This document shows, one piece after another, positions 23,024 through 33,745 of a stretch of DNA of 64,000 nt. Each line of letters begins with the position of its first letter. The stretch's first letter is position 1. Both the position numbers and the translations under genes were made by a program. The DNA lies in contig CM057003.1 of assembly GCA_029891345.1 (NCBI GenBank), positions 5,684,709-5,748,708 on the forward strand. The letters run 5' to 3'. Source of the stretch: Dryococelus australis (Eukaryota; Arthropoda; Insecta; Phasmatodea; Phasmatidae). The notes beneath the pieces were generated by a model that was not told the DNA's origin, searched no databases, and saw only the letters and a program-made list of their open reading frames with translations.

Positions 23024-23499
23024 ATAGTCTATTTTCGGATTCTTCTTTTTTTTTTTTAATCAGACTTTTCAAACATCACTATATGTATGACATTTCGGTT
23101 GTAAATCAAAATTTTGGAAAATCATCCTATGTATGACATTTTGGTTGTTTCCTAAATATGCCAAGTATCACAAACGTTTTATGCTTGTGTTAACATAAAA
23201 GTATCTTATTTGTGGACAAATCAAAATTTTGTTTACATCTAATTCATGTCAATTATAATATTTAATTTATTATTACTATTAATAAAAACAGAGTCGAAAT
23301 ATGCGTGCTTGTATTGCCTAGTAAGAAGTACTTCTTAGGCAAAATGTAATTTCACTGAGTGCGCATGAATGTGGTGTGTCGTACCTCTGGTGTAATTTTC
23401 TTAGACTCGGTTAGGCTCTGTTTGCGCGAGGCGGAGGAATATCCTGGAAGTAGAACATTAACAGGGCTTCAGAAAAAATCGGAAGTACCCGTGAATGGT
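23024..23499 (+). mobile_element. Family B MITE copy 3
   Basis: The left end AGTCTATTTTCGGATTCTTC and right end GGAAGTACCCGTGAATGG are family B termini. Inside, a CTATGTATGACATTTCGGTT block is duplicated about 50 bp apart. Confidence 0.8.
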
Positions 23500-23519
23500 G
23501 TATTCATTGGGCATGGAAG

Positions 23520-24166
23520 CAGCGGCGGATCCAGGGGGGAGGGGCCATCAGGGGCCCTCCCCAAATGCCAGTCATCTGCCACATTGACATTGCTGATAAG
23601 TGATAATAACGGCGCTCCTTTGTGTCGGCAAGTCTGTGCCACATTCATGAATGTGGTCAATGTATTATCGTGCAGTGTATAACAGCCACAACTTGTAAAA
23701 TCATGGCTACGAACGCGAATGACAGAGGAAAGGTTGAATGGTCTGTGTATGTTATTTGTCCACCGTGATATAAATGTTGATGTTGGAAAAGTTATTGAAT
23801 GTTTCGCTAAAGGGGGTAAACGAAGAATTGCCCTGGAGTTTATTGTGTACGAAAACTTTTATCTTGCCTGGGATATTCACTAAACAGAATTTGAATCACT
23901 ACGTTTTTTTTTGTAAATACTAGGTTTTATTATGTGTGGGATAATGTGTACGTATTTTGTATCATTAAAAACTTTATTTTTCCATAACGAGTTGTAATTT
24001 TAAAACTAAGCCCACATTATTATACAGCAATTCAATTAGCATTATAAAAGCTGATTGCCTGGTTGTGTGAATCGAATAAAAATTAAGTACTTAAATAAAT
24101 ATTACTTGTACCCACATTGCAATCCTAAAGAGCCCCCTCCGAGGAAAACCCCTGGTTACACAACTC
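23520..24166. mobile_element. hAT-like non-autonomous element with perfect 8-bp TSD
   Basis: The element starts CAGCGGCGGATCCAGGGG and ends CCCCTGGTTACACAACTC, which is an imperfect inverted repeat (12 of 18). CATGGAAG flanks it on both sides (23512-23519 and 24167-24174), an exact 8-bp target duplication as hAT transposases make. It is 647 bp with no supportable transposase. It lies just outside the right end of a family B copy. Confidence 0.8.
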
Positions 24167-24250
24167 CATGGAAGCGTTGACATTGTTTTCTAAAAATCAT
24201 GATGTGGCGGCGCGCGTCTCCCAGGCCAAGAATCAAACCGAGAGTTTATA

Positions 24251-24660
24251 TAGGCAGTTCACAATAAAGTGAGCACTTTTGAAATGAACCTTAGAAAAAT
24301 GCCACTGCCGCCTGGCTGCACATATTTTAACGGGCGCACTGAGTGACACGCACCCGGTAAAGTTGGTGACAGTGGATGGAAAATAGTTACATATGTTAAC
24401 ATCGAATAAAAAGTGTTAGGTAACCATTCGTAATCATTTAAATTATTTCTTAGTCTTTCTATTTTTTAAAACACCTTATTGTGTAAAAATTTGCAGAGTT
24501 ATAAAATGTTTACTTTTCTAATAATTTCACGGTTTCGCTTGACCGACACTTGAATAAATTGATGAGGCCTATGGCAATGTTAATTTTACATAAGGTGGAA
24601 GAATACACAACGTGCATACAAGTAAGATCTAAAAGTGCTCATTTGATCGTGAACAGCGTA
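24251..24660 (-). mobile_element. Family A MITE copy 6, full length
   Basis: TATAGGCAGTTCACAATAAAG on the left and GATCGTGAACAGCGTATA on the right, with TA on both sides. Confidence 0.9.
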
Positions 24661-25009
24661 TAGTGCCGTGCTCCAGCTGGCGGGCGGGCTGTAATCTGGA
24701 CGATGGTCGCGTGTGCAGCGATCGACCGTCTGGCGTCATATTCTCGCCGTGGAAATGTCACGTGGCTCTAGCTGCAAATAACCCTCGGCCGGCGACATTG
24801 CAGGATCGCCTCCTGACCCCGCGACACGTCGGCGAGGGAGGTAGGTCACTCCCCGCACAAAGGACTTCCGACAACCTAGCGGCGTTCTGCCATCTCTCAC
24901 CCGGCGTGGAATTGCCGCGGCAAAGTGTGCCAATGACACTTGTAGTTTTGTTTCGAGGCGGATCTCCGGAATCATTTGCGAAAGATTCTTCCCAGCCCCT
25001 GAGAAAGAG
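24661..25009. other. CpG-rich single-copy-looking block
   Basis: High CpG (for example CGTCGGCGAGG, CTAGCGGCGTTC) and no match to the repeats in this window. Frames on both strands (24663-25190, 24736-25116) run into the SINE and are not credible. Confidence 0.4.
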
Positions 25010-25988
25010 GAACAGATGGGTGGGTGAGTGGAGAGATTTGGAGTTCTTGGAGGCCGATGTGGGTGTAGTGAGGTCGGTATGGAGCAGCGCCGGTACACTG
25101 TTAAAAAATCCTTCATTTTACGGAAAAGTGCTGGTAAAATTTTATCCAGAAGTGTCCCGTAAACTCTCCGTAAAATTGCGTATACATTAGTTTACAGAAA
25201 CGGACTTTCCGTATATTCAATAGAACCTCTCCGGTAATTTCCAAGTCAGTTTTCTATACTTTCCGTTTAAAATATAATAAGGGATAGTGAAAATATCTTT
25301 GATTTTCGTTATGGAGTGTTCTACCGTGTATAAAAATGATATTAACAAAGTTAAAATATTTTGTACTTAAGCGAGGTTTGAAACCGAGTCATAAAACTTC
25401 CAGTCTACGACTCTACCATTCACCTATAACTCTCACTTTAGAATAATGGTATTACTTTTGTATCTCTATTAAAAATACGAAAGAAAAAAATTAAGTTCAT
25501 ATTAAATTTAGTGTATTTTTAGTGTTGCCAAATGCTACAGACGCCTGATGATATTTTTTAATGTTTGAAAGAATAGGCCATAGTCGCGTGGATAACCTTA
25601 ACTGCCGTGGAAACGATAATTTTCTTGTTACAGTGGCTAAGAAAGCTTCGTGTAGAATCGGCATTGTTCGTCCCCGTAACTCGAAGGCAAAGTGAATACG
25701 GAGACTTTCCGTATTTTGTATTTACGGACTTAACTCCGTTTTTCGTCATTACGGATTGCCTTTCCGAATATACACTGTACATTTCCGTAAAACATTCCGT
25801 ATGTATACACACATTTTTAAGTGTATTAAACGGCGGGGGAAACGGGAGATCCCCGAGAAGACCTGCCGATCAGCAACATCTTTCAGCACGATTCCCACTT
25901 GCGAAAATCCGGAGTGAACCGGACGGGGATAGAGCCCGGTCTACCTTGTTGGGAGGCGAGCAGTCTAACCGCTCAGCCACCGCGGCCC
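25010..25988 (-). mobile_element. tRNA-derived SINE split by a later DNA transposon
   Basis: The 3' part lies at 25010-25093 (GGAGAGATTTGGAG to GAGCAGCGCCGG) and the 5' part at 25826-25988 (GGGAAACGGGAGATCCCC to CCACCGCGGCCC). The two join exactly at the GCGCCGG/AATGAAA position of other SINE copies. Box A (CGCTCAGCCACCGC on the plus strand) and box B are kept. Confidence 0.85.
25096..25823. mobile_element. DNA transposon nested in the SINE, TA target site
   Basis: It begins CACTGTTAAAAAATCC after TA (25094-25095) and ends TTTTTAAGTG before TA (25824-25825). Further in, both ends share TTTTACGGAAA. The interior is dotted with TTTCCGTA/TACGGA in both orientations. It is 728 bp, with no transposase detected. 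The superfamily is uncertain; a TA target is compatible with Tc1/mariner-like or related enzymes. Confidence 0.75.
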
Positions 25989-26129
25989 ACAACTCGCAAA
26001 TACTTTTGGGACCTCCACTTATCAGTGTTAGTGTTGCTACGTCCAACGAACACATTATTACCCAAAATAACACTGAATTTATTGGTCACCACAAAAGTAT
26101 TTTTGTGTTTTCTACCAAATACTAACTAT

Positions 26130-26549
26130 AGGCTATTCACGGTAAAATTACCACTTTTGAAAGCCCTGCTTAAGGTCTAGTTGAATGGACGTTGTGTATT
26201 ATTCCACCTTATGTAAAATTAACGTTTCCATGGGCCTCATCTCTTTATTCATGCGTCGGTCAAGTGAAACTATGAAATTATCAAGAAAGTAAATACTTTT
26301 AAAACCTGCTTATTTTTACACTTCTATGCATTAAAAAAAACAGAACGTGAAAGAAATAATATTAATTTATCACAAATGGTTACCTAACACTTTTTATTCG
26401 ACGTTAAAACATGAAACTACTTTCCAGATATCGTTACCAACTTTACTAAGCGAATGTCACTCAGTGCATCCGTTAAATTATATGCAGGCAGGAGCAGTGA
26501 CTTTTTTCCCCAAGGTTCTTCTTAAGTGGTCACTTTATTGTGAACATCA
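26130..26549 (+). mobile_element. Family A MITE copy 7
   Basis: CTATAGGCTATTCACGGTAAAAT at the left, GGTCACTTTATTGTGAACAT at the right. The TTTTTATTCGACGTTAAAAC core is conserved. Confidence 0.9.
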
Positions 26550-26998
26550 TTTACTTCGTTGGTGCCGTGAAATCTTTTGTGGGTTCAATATTGACAGAAT
26601 AATTTTGTAGTCGCACAAATTGTTTTATTAAGTGTTGTGTCATTAGTGAATGGTGCTCTTGATACATAGGCTCTTCCTTCACACTAGACGCGGTTTTCTG
26701 TTGTGTACAGGGCTGACTGTGGCACAATGCTGCGAGATGCAGGGAACTATGACTGGAAAGAGTGGAGTGTCTCTTCATCGCAGAGGCAGAGGCCGTGTTC
26801 CAATTCGTTTCGAGTTTCGTCATTTATATCTAGCATTTCGTAATGTTTAGTTGGTGCACCACCACACTGTATCGTTGAATATGCCAGCAACCATGATTTC
26901 GGTCTTATAATGATACGAAAATAAAAAGTACATCAACTAATATTATTCCAGAAAGTTGCAAGGGTACCGTATAAAATTAATGAATAAGAAAATATAAC
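26550..26998. other. Unannotated DNA without gene
   Basis: A minus frame at 26551-26823 has no recognisable motif, and part of it runs into the family A end. Confidence 0.4.
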
Positions 26999-27281
26999 TA
27001 GGGATAGGAAAATTTCGCGATTTCGTTTCAGGATAAGATATATTTCAAACGCGAGTACACTGAAGTCACCTTTGCAATTGGATCAGAGTTTATTAGACAC
27101 ATCCTGGACGACTCCGCGCCAATAACCGACTTGCAAGAGAACAAAAAGCGTATCCTGTACTGTCAATTGTGTGATAACAATGGGGCAACAGCCAATGAAC
27201 AAACATCTGAGGTACAACTATACAAATGATTGTGGATTCTAGCGTACAGTTAATTGAACTCGCGAAATTTTCCTATCCCTA
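26999..27281. mobile_element. hAT-like MITE (family G)
   Basis: TAGGGATAGGAAAATTTCGCGA at the left and TCGCGAAATTTTCCTATCCCTA at the right form a perfect inverted repeat of about 22 bp. Flanks AATATAAC and AATATAGG match at 6 of 8 positions, which fits an 8-bp hAT duplication that has partly decayed. It is 283 bp and non-coding. Confidence 0.8.
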
Positions 27282-27637
27282 AATATAGGAAACATGATGT
27301 GAAACTGCCACTTAACAAAAATTATGTCATAAGAAAATACCTGTTTCAAGAATATTTCACGAACTTGCTTTATGAGTACAATACACATTTGTTTATTACA
27401 ATAACTTCGCCTATACCAGTATTTAAAAGTTTTAAAAAGGAAATCCTAATATGGCGGTTATTGGGTAGTTTGCATTTTGGAAATTTGTCGGTTTCGAAGC
27501 TGACAAAACTCAGAACGAAAATCACAAAAATACGTAATCGATTTTGTGGACAGAACGGGTCACGTGATAATTTTGTTAATCAAGCGTGCCAATTGGAACA
27601 TTGCCAAAATTAGTCACTCGGGCAGTCAGGAATTTTC
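27282..27637. other. AT-rich DNA without gene
   Basis: An open frame at 27254-27613 starts inside the MITE end and has no domain, so I treat it as chance. Confidence 0.4.
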
Positions 27638-27892
27638 GAGTGAAGAGATTTGGGCGGGTCTTAACAGTGAGGTGTTGAGCGCCGATGAGGGTGATTGAGG
27701 TGAGCATGGAGCGGCGCCGGAATGAAAGGGCCGGGGAAACGGGAGATCCCCGAGAAAGCCCGCCGACCAGCGGCATCGTCCAGCACGATTCCCACTTGCG
27801 AAAATCCGGGAGTGTCCCGGCAGGGGAAGAAACCCGGTTCGCCTTGGTGAGAGGCGAGCAATCTAACCGCCCAGGCCGACCATGGCTAAATA
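27638..27892 (-). mobile_element. tRNA-derived SINE, near full length
   Basis: The minus strand order is: box A region near 27870-27890, box B region GGCGAACCGGGTTTC near 27833-27846, the GGTCGGCGGGCTTTCTCGGGG core, and the tail CCGCCCAAATCTCTTCACT. Confidence 0.85.
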
Positions 27893-28306
27893 CCGGGGAA
27901 CTTAACGAAATAACTTAGCAGTAAGCCGGACATAAAACACAATACGTAAACTTAACTGTTTTTCAATTCCATCGCAGTTTGTAATCCACAGACTTAACCA
28001 ACTAGGGCTAGTAGGCCTAACTAATCTGCCTGAAAATTAATTCGAATCCCGTGCTACTTGGACTCAGGTGAAAATTATCAGCCAGTGAACTACTGAAACT
28101 CGTATATACAAAGTGTTGGAATATAGCTAGTTGCCAAATAAATCCATACTTTTCCGGTTCTCTGATGATGACAGTAAATCAGCTTCACAGATTTACTTTT
28201 TAGTTTCACTGAGCAGCGAAGTATTCTCAACACATTCCCAGCACATCTCGTTGATTCGCCAGTAAATAGTCGCAGTAAATAAGTATTTTTCTCTCATTTA
28301 AAAGGT
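27893..28306. other. No gene seen
   Basis: Neither ORF nor repeat that I can support. Confidence 0.5.
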
Positions 28307-28565
28307 GGCCGCGGTGGCTGAGCGGTTAGCCTGCTCGCCTCCCAACAAGGTGTACCGAGTTCAATCCCCGACCGGGCCACTTGCGGATTTTCGCATGTGG
28401 CAATCGTGACGGACGATACCGCTGGTCGGGGGATGTTCTCGGGGATCTCTCATCCCCCCCCCCGCCCTGGCATTCCGGCGCTGCTCCATGCTCACCTCAA
28501 TCACCCTCATCGGCTCTCAAGACCTCGCTGTTAAGAGCCACCCAGATCTCTTCACTCACTCGCTA
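28307..28565 (+). mobile_element. tRNA-derived SINE, best copy
   Basis: The reference copy here. Its tRNA-like head GGCCGCGGTGGCTGAGCGG has box A at about 28315-28325 and box B GAGTTCAATCC at 28357-28367. The core GCTGGTCGGGGGATGTTCTC and a C run follow, then CATGCTCACCTCAATCACCC and CTCAAGACCTCGCTGTTAAG, ending near CTTCACTCACTCGC. It is about 259 bp. Confidence 0.9.
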
Positions 28566-28943
28566 ATTAAAAATACAATAATTAGTCGCACGAGTAGCCT
28601 GCACCGTCTGGTCGCTCCTGAAAGCCCAACACAAAGAGGATTTAAGCATTTATTTAAACATCTGCGAGGTGAGCAAGAATTGTAACGAGTCCGTGATAAA
28701 TGAGCGCCCCTCGTAAAATAGATTGCTCATAAAGCTAAGTGCTAAAACCCACGGCGTGTAGAACACGCTGATAGGTTGACAGGGCGCCACATCCTCGGAG
28801 GTAGCTAGGCGAAAGGCCTACTCGGCGGGGCTAATGTTTCTCGTGAGTACTCTGCGAAGTATTAACGAAAACATAATTTATACTAGAGCGTCTATGCTGT
28901 ATACATCAGGCTTTTACTCTGCTGAATTTATAATTTCGTATGT
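28566..28943. other. No gene seen
   Basis: Nothing supportable. Confidence 0.5.
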
Positions 28944-29358
28944 AGGCTGTTGACTGTAAACTGAGCACTTTTGAAAGCCCTGATTAAGATCTACTTGTAT
29001 ACACGTGTGTTCTTCTGCCACGTGTAAAATTAACACAGTCAAGGACCTCATCGCCATATTAATGCGTTGGTCAAGTGAAACTACGAAAGAATTAGAAAAG
29101 TAAATATTTTTCTAATATGCTCATTCATACACTTAGAACCATTAGAAAAACAGAAGGCGAAATATATATTTTAAGTTTACACAAAAGTTTACCTAACACT
29201 CTTAATTCGACGTTAAGACATGGAACTACCTCCCCTCCATCGTTGAAATGTACTCGGCATATGTCACTCAGTGAGCTTGTTTTAATTATATGCAAGTAGG
29301 AGCAGTAACGTTTCTCCAAGGTTGATTTCAAAAGTGCTCACGTTATCGCGAACAGTCT
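28944..29358 (+). mobile_element. Family A MITE copy 8
   Basis: AGGCTGTTGACTGTAAACTGAG at the left, GTTATCGCGAACAGTCT at the right. Full length with moderate divergence. Confidence 0.85.
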
Positions 29359-30060
29359 TTTCCGACGGCCTACGGGGATATTACGTATGCTTCTTTAGAA
29401 TGTCAACATTACGCGTCCCTTTGTTTTAGCTTAGTACAACAAATTACGAACTCACAAAACAAGGTAAACTACCGCAAGTTGTGACGCCATTAAATATTTC
29501 TACTTTGATGGAGATCGTACCCTCCAAGAACACTTTATTTGCTGCAACACATGATTAGTTGCCGCAAATAAAGCGATGAATAATTACGAACCTCTGTAAA
29601 GTAGGTTTCCTCCAAACATAATTTTTGTTTGGTCTGGAATTGAATGACTATGAATACCTTGCATTGTCGCTACAATAAGAGTTAGTTGGGCGTGAAGTCT
29701 TTGTGGTAATGTCAGTTGCGCTGTAAAGAAAATTTGTGCTCTGAAAAACATCCTTGGTTAGTAATGAAGAGAGAAAAAACGAAACTTTCACAATTATAGC
29801 CACTAAAATAATAATTATAATAGCTCCGAGCGTCCCCCTTGTTTATAGCCTAACTTCTGTTCGGAAGAATTGAGATTAGTGACTTGGAGAATCCCTACAA
29901 TTCAGTCAAATATTAAGTGTCTGTAGGAGAACTGCACATTTGCTCAGTTGCTGAATATGCTTATTGGTTTATGAATGTTTGTGCCGGAGCAGCAGTTATG
30001 TATGGAAAACTACGATGCACGACAGTGATGTTTATATCCCTCAGCCATTACCTTTGGTCA
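29359..30060. other. AT-rich DNA without gene
   Basis: Nothing supportable. Confidence 0.5.
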
Positions 30061-30330
30061 AGGCAGTTCACGATAAAGTGAACACTTTTGAAGTGAACCT
30101 TAGAAAAAAATCATTGCCCCTGAAAGCATATATTTTAATGAGCGCACTGAGTGACATTTGCCCAGTAAAGTTGGTAACGATGGATATTTAATGCATCGAA
30201 GTGTGAAAAGGAGCAGATTTATATATTTACTTTCCTAAAAATTTCGCAGTTTCACTTGACTGACGCATGAATAAAATGATGAGGTCCAGCGGAAAAATAC
30301 ATAACGTGCTCAGTTTACTGTGAATTGACT
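30061..30330 (-). mobile_element. Family A MITE copy 9, internally deleted
   Basis: Starts AGGCAGTTCACGATAAAGTG and ends GTTTACTGTGAATTGACT. About 140 bp are missing, including the TTCGACGTTAAG core (junction at TAACGATGGATATTTAATGC). Confidence 0.85.
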
Positions 30331-31330
30331 ATATGAAGTAATATTACTTTACTGTAAACAGAAGCAGCTCAAAGAAAGTATATTTATTTGCTATAGAGGA
30401 AAGTAAAAGCAGTGTAGAAAAGAAACTTACTATCACCAAACCTACACCGTAAAAAATTTCCTAGTAAACTTCCTAAACCGTAAAGGTAGTTTTTAACCTA
30501 CACATTGTATGGAAATACTACCATAAATCAGGCTGCAAATACAGGAAAAAAATTTAGCACCGTTACAATATTTAATTGATAAATTCCCTATTCGTTTGAC
30601 TGTTTCCTGAGCAAATGTACGAACGTTACCACCTATGTATGGGGAAAAAACAACTTTATGGTACGCTTTTTCTGACTATACGTATTCACTCGTGTGATAT
30701 ATTTGCGAACAGTTTCTAAGAGTGTATGTGTCTGTAACCTCGGCTTTGAATCAGAGCAAATTTGCTTTATTGTTAAGAAAACAACCTCAAAGAAGAGGTT
30801 TTCTTTGAGAATCTTATGCACCCACCAATTCACGGAAACCAGTTTGGCTGTTTCCTGTGTCACCGCGTACCACCTTCCTATTAATAAACAGTATACCGAA
30901 CATACCTTAACTTTTCCGTACACCGACAATCAATTATTTGCTCTCAGCCACATTTAGGAAAAGGTTTTAGCGAATAAAACAAATTTTTTCTTGCTTAAGC
31001 AAATTAACTGTTGGTACAAGGACAATAAAATATTAGGTTCTTGAAACAAACTTATTTTGTCTTTATTGGATTGCCCCAAACTGTAGGAATTAATTTTTTA
31101 ACTTTTATCCTGTTAATAAATATAAAGAGAAAAAAAAGTGGATATTATTAAAAATAGTATCACTGTGGCATTCCTGTGCAGGTACCTCAAGGAAAAAGAA
31201 AATATTTTGAAGTGGCATCTGTGGTTTAATCCATTGGTTCACATCATATGTAATAATACGTTACTGTTAAAGATCTAATTTGCGAGAAATGATGGCAAGA
31301 TGTTACCTTAAGGCGTTTCAAATTGTTTAT
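30331..31330. other. AT-rich DNA without gene
   Basis: Frames at 30633-30929 (minus) and 30694-30957 (plus) overlap antisense and have no domain. Confidence 0.45.
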
Positions 31331-31557
31331 AGGATCTTGACGGTAAAGTGGGCACGTTTGAGGCCCTAGTTAAGTTTTCCTTACAGTAATTTTGTTATCC
31401 TTTAACAACCTTTTTATTTAAATATTGCCATTAAACCGAGGGCGTATATTCCACTGCACTCGGAAGTTAACGTCGACGGCTAAAATAACGTATATTTATT
31501 GACTATTATTCCGAATAAGAGATCTTTGAAAAGTGCTCACTTCACCATGAATGGCCT
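31331..31557 (+). mobile_element. Family F MITE
   Basis: AGGATCTTGACGGTAAAGTG at the left, CTTCACCATGAATGGCCT at the right, TA on both sides. The inner blocks CCTAGTTAAG, AATATTGCCAT and CACTCGGAAGTTAACG are shared with 13718, 35078 and 49170. Confidence 0.8.
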
Positions 31558-31888
31558 ATACTAGGGATCCCCCCTTAAGAACTCCATGCTTGAGTTCTCC
31601 GGCTTAACCGTCGGGAAGGGGGGGGGGGGGGTAAGGCGACTTCCCTCGTGCGCTGATTGAACGCGCGGCCCGGGGGTCACGCTGTGATTGACTTCCCGCT
31701 GTGACTTCTAATTGGGCGGAAGGATCTGGGATTACAGCTCTGCGGGTAATTGACGTGGTCGGAGTGCGGCTTCGCCGTGGAATCGGCTGTCCGCTCCGCA
31801 GATGCATCCCCCCTCCCCCCCCCTCCCGGTTCAAACTCCACGGACAATAGGCCTACGTCGTTTTTTCCGGCCTTCGCAGGTTTCTTAT
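31558..31888. other. GC-rich block without repeat match
   Basis: Bounded by a G run at about 31620 and C runs near 31810. Between them are CpG-rich sequence and several TGATTGA/TAATTG motifs. The apparent minus ORF (31604-31834) is read through the homopolymers and is not credible. Confidence 0.4.
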
Positions 31889-32310
31889 AGGCGGTTCACG
31901 GTATAATCAGCACTTTTGAAAGCCCTGCTTATGATCTACTTGACCGCACATTGAGTATTCTTCGGCCTTATGTAAAATTAACACTGTCATGGGCCTCATC
32001 ACTTTATCCATGCGTCGATCCAGTGAAAATGCGAAATTATAAGAAAAGTGCACATTTTACAAACATGTTAATTTTTACACTTCGATGCATTAAAATAACA
32101 GAAAGCAAAATAAATAATTTAAATTATCACAAATTGTCACCTAACACTTTTTATTCGACGTCAAGATATGGAACTACTTTCCATCCACCGTTACCAACAT
32201 TACTGTGCGCATATCACTCAGAGCGCTCGTTGCAGTATATGCAGGTATAGGAGTAGTAACATTATTCTAAGGTTGAATTCAAAACTGCTCACTTTATCGC
32301 GAAGAGTCTT
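31889..32310 (+). mobile_element. Family A MITE copy 10, full length
   Basis: AGGCGGTTCACGGTATAATCAG at the left, CACTTTATCGCGAAGAGTCT at the right. It directly abuts the piggyBac-type end at 32312. Confidence 0.9.
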
Positions 32311-32311
32311 T

Positions 32312-32911
32312 AGACCCTTTCAGTCCCGAATTAATTTACGAACTCGAGTGTTGCAATCGTTTAGTTTTTGATGGGCGCTGTTATCGTGTCGACCTTGCTT
32401 CTTGCAACAATTGAACTAGGCACTGAGCGTTCGTTGAAGTTAGCGTTAACCAATCATCATGATGATAGGTGCAGAACCTTCAACCAGTCACGTTACTCGA
32501 AAGGAAGAGGCTTAAACAGCGACAACCGTAAGTATCCTTCAGTAAAAATATCCAGCCTTGGGGATTATGACCCCGAGGAAACACAAAAAAATATAAGCGG
32601 CCGAAAAGCATTTTTGCTTACAGGCCGCCATAACGTCCCTAAACTATCCCAGTATGTCGCGTGATAATTCCCACCAACACATACAATTATGCGAAGCACT
32701 ATGTGAACACAGAAAAAGGCAAAGCAGGCTCTGTACAGCTTCTGGCTCGGAAATGGCCCTGTGCTATACATTGCAAAATTTGTTTTCTATGCTACACTGC
32801 GTGCACACCCGAGTGTCAGCATCGCGGGATCCAACCTGGAGTTCGGTCTGGTGTAGGTCTGTGCGTTGACCCTATACACCTGCCAACACTACACACAACA
32901 CAACACTAGCT
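32312..32911 (+). pseudogene. piggyBac-type relic: left end plus C-terminal coding remnant
   Basis: At 32312 GACCCTTTCAGTCCCGAATTAATTTACG matches the left end of the TTAA-flanked MITE at 6912. Downstream, broken plus-strand frames carry pieces that resemble the C-terminal cysteine-rich domain of piggyBac transposases, which binds the element ends: LTGRHNVPKL near 32620, RLCTASG near 32725, and VGLCVDPIHLPTLHT near 32850-32895 (the family typically ends its domain with LCV-PCF--YHT). Two frame changes lie between them. I infer an internally deleted piggyBac copy whose catalytic DDD region is gone. The end match and the GLCVDP-type motif support each other, but each alone is modest. Confidence 0.45.
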
Positions 32912-33004
32912 GCAAGCCAACTACCACTGTAGGTAATGCCATTTCACTACATCGCACCACCTCCCCCTTCCACTTCCTTTTATGCCTGGAAACTAACTCT
33001 TTTT

Positions 33005-33531
33005 TCTGCTTCCAGAGAGATGACTGGCATCTGCGGGCGGGTGGCGCAGTTCTGTCCCCCGCCTCCAGGGCCGTGCTACTGCGGTACGACCCTGGATACA
33101 TTCCAGCAGCAGATCGACACATTTCATATCACCCTCATTAACCTCACAAAGTCTATCTTAGCGAACTAACAGTTACCCTACTTTCTCCAGCCCTAATCCA
33201 ATAAAAGGAATTACATTTATCCTCCGCGAGTGTAGCATAGTTTTCTCCAGGCCCTTTTCGCTTTGACTGGTTTTCTATGCCCCTTACTAGACCCTTTTTC
33301 TTTCGGGGTGTGTCCATGGCTACAATTGCGGCCATGGCACCAGATAACCCTGCTATAGCCACGGTGCGTGTACCCAATTTTATTAATTAACCGTGACCTA
33401 AGGCGTAGAGGGCTTGCCCCGAGACTTATCCCATTCTCCAACAGACTTAGCTACTAACATGCATGCCGGAGGGCACACAGAACTGTGAAGGCGCTCACGC
33501 TGGCGTAGCGGGATTTGGGGGCTCGCTAGAA
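33005..33531 (-). repeat. Dispersed 0.5-kb repeat, copy 2 (inverted)
   Basis: Inverted copy of 18244-18770, 14.2 kb away. The 74-codon frame (33153-33377, minus) is open here too and differs at about a dozen residues. The similarity starts at the CATCTCTCTGG end and stops at TTTTTTTCTAGCG. Confidence 0.75.
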
Positions 33532-33745
33532 AAAAAATCCTTCAGTAGCAATATGTCTTCGATCATGGACAAGGGGAATGAATTGGTTAAGACCTCCTCC
33601 TACCTGGCGTTTTTTTTCTTCTGTGTTTGAGTCCGATAAGTGAGGGAACGTTAAGGACGACATTGCCGCGCTCATCGAGCGCTCCATCGCCGTTGAGCGC
33701 AAGGCTCTGAACTGACGTGCAGTGTTGTAGTCGCACTGCGTGTAT

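Noticed and set aside
24663..25190. 175-codon plus frame and its antisense partner
   Set aside because: It crosses a CpG-rich block, a SINE fragment and the end of a DNA transposon.
25607..26125. 172-codon plus frame
   Set aside because: It crosses the nested transposon end and the SINE 5' half, so it cannot be one gene.
28307..28380. tRNA gene
   Set aside because: Box A and B are present, but the cloverleaf is broken and the same head continues into a repeated 259-bp SINE body at several loci.
31604..31834. 76-codon minus frame
   Set aside because: Read through G and C homopolymers at both ends.
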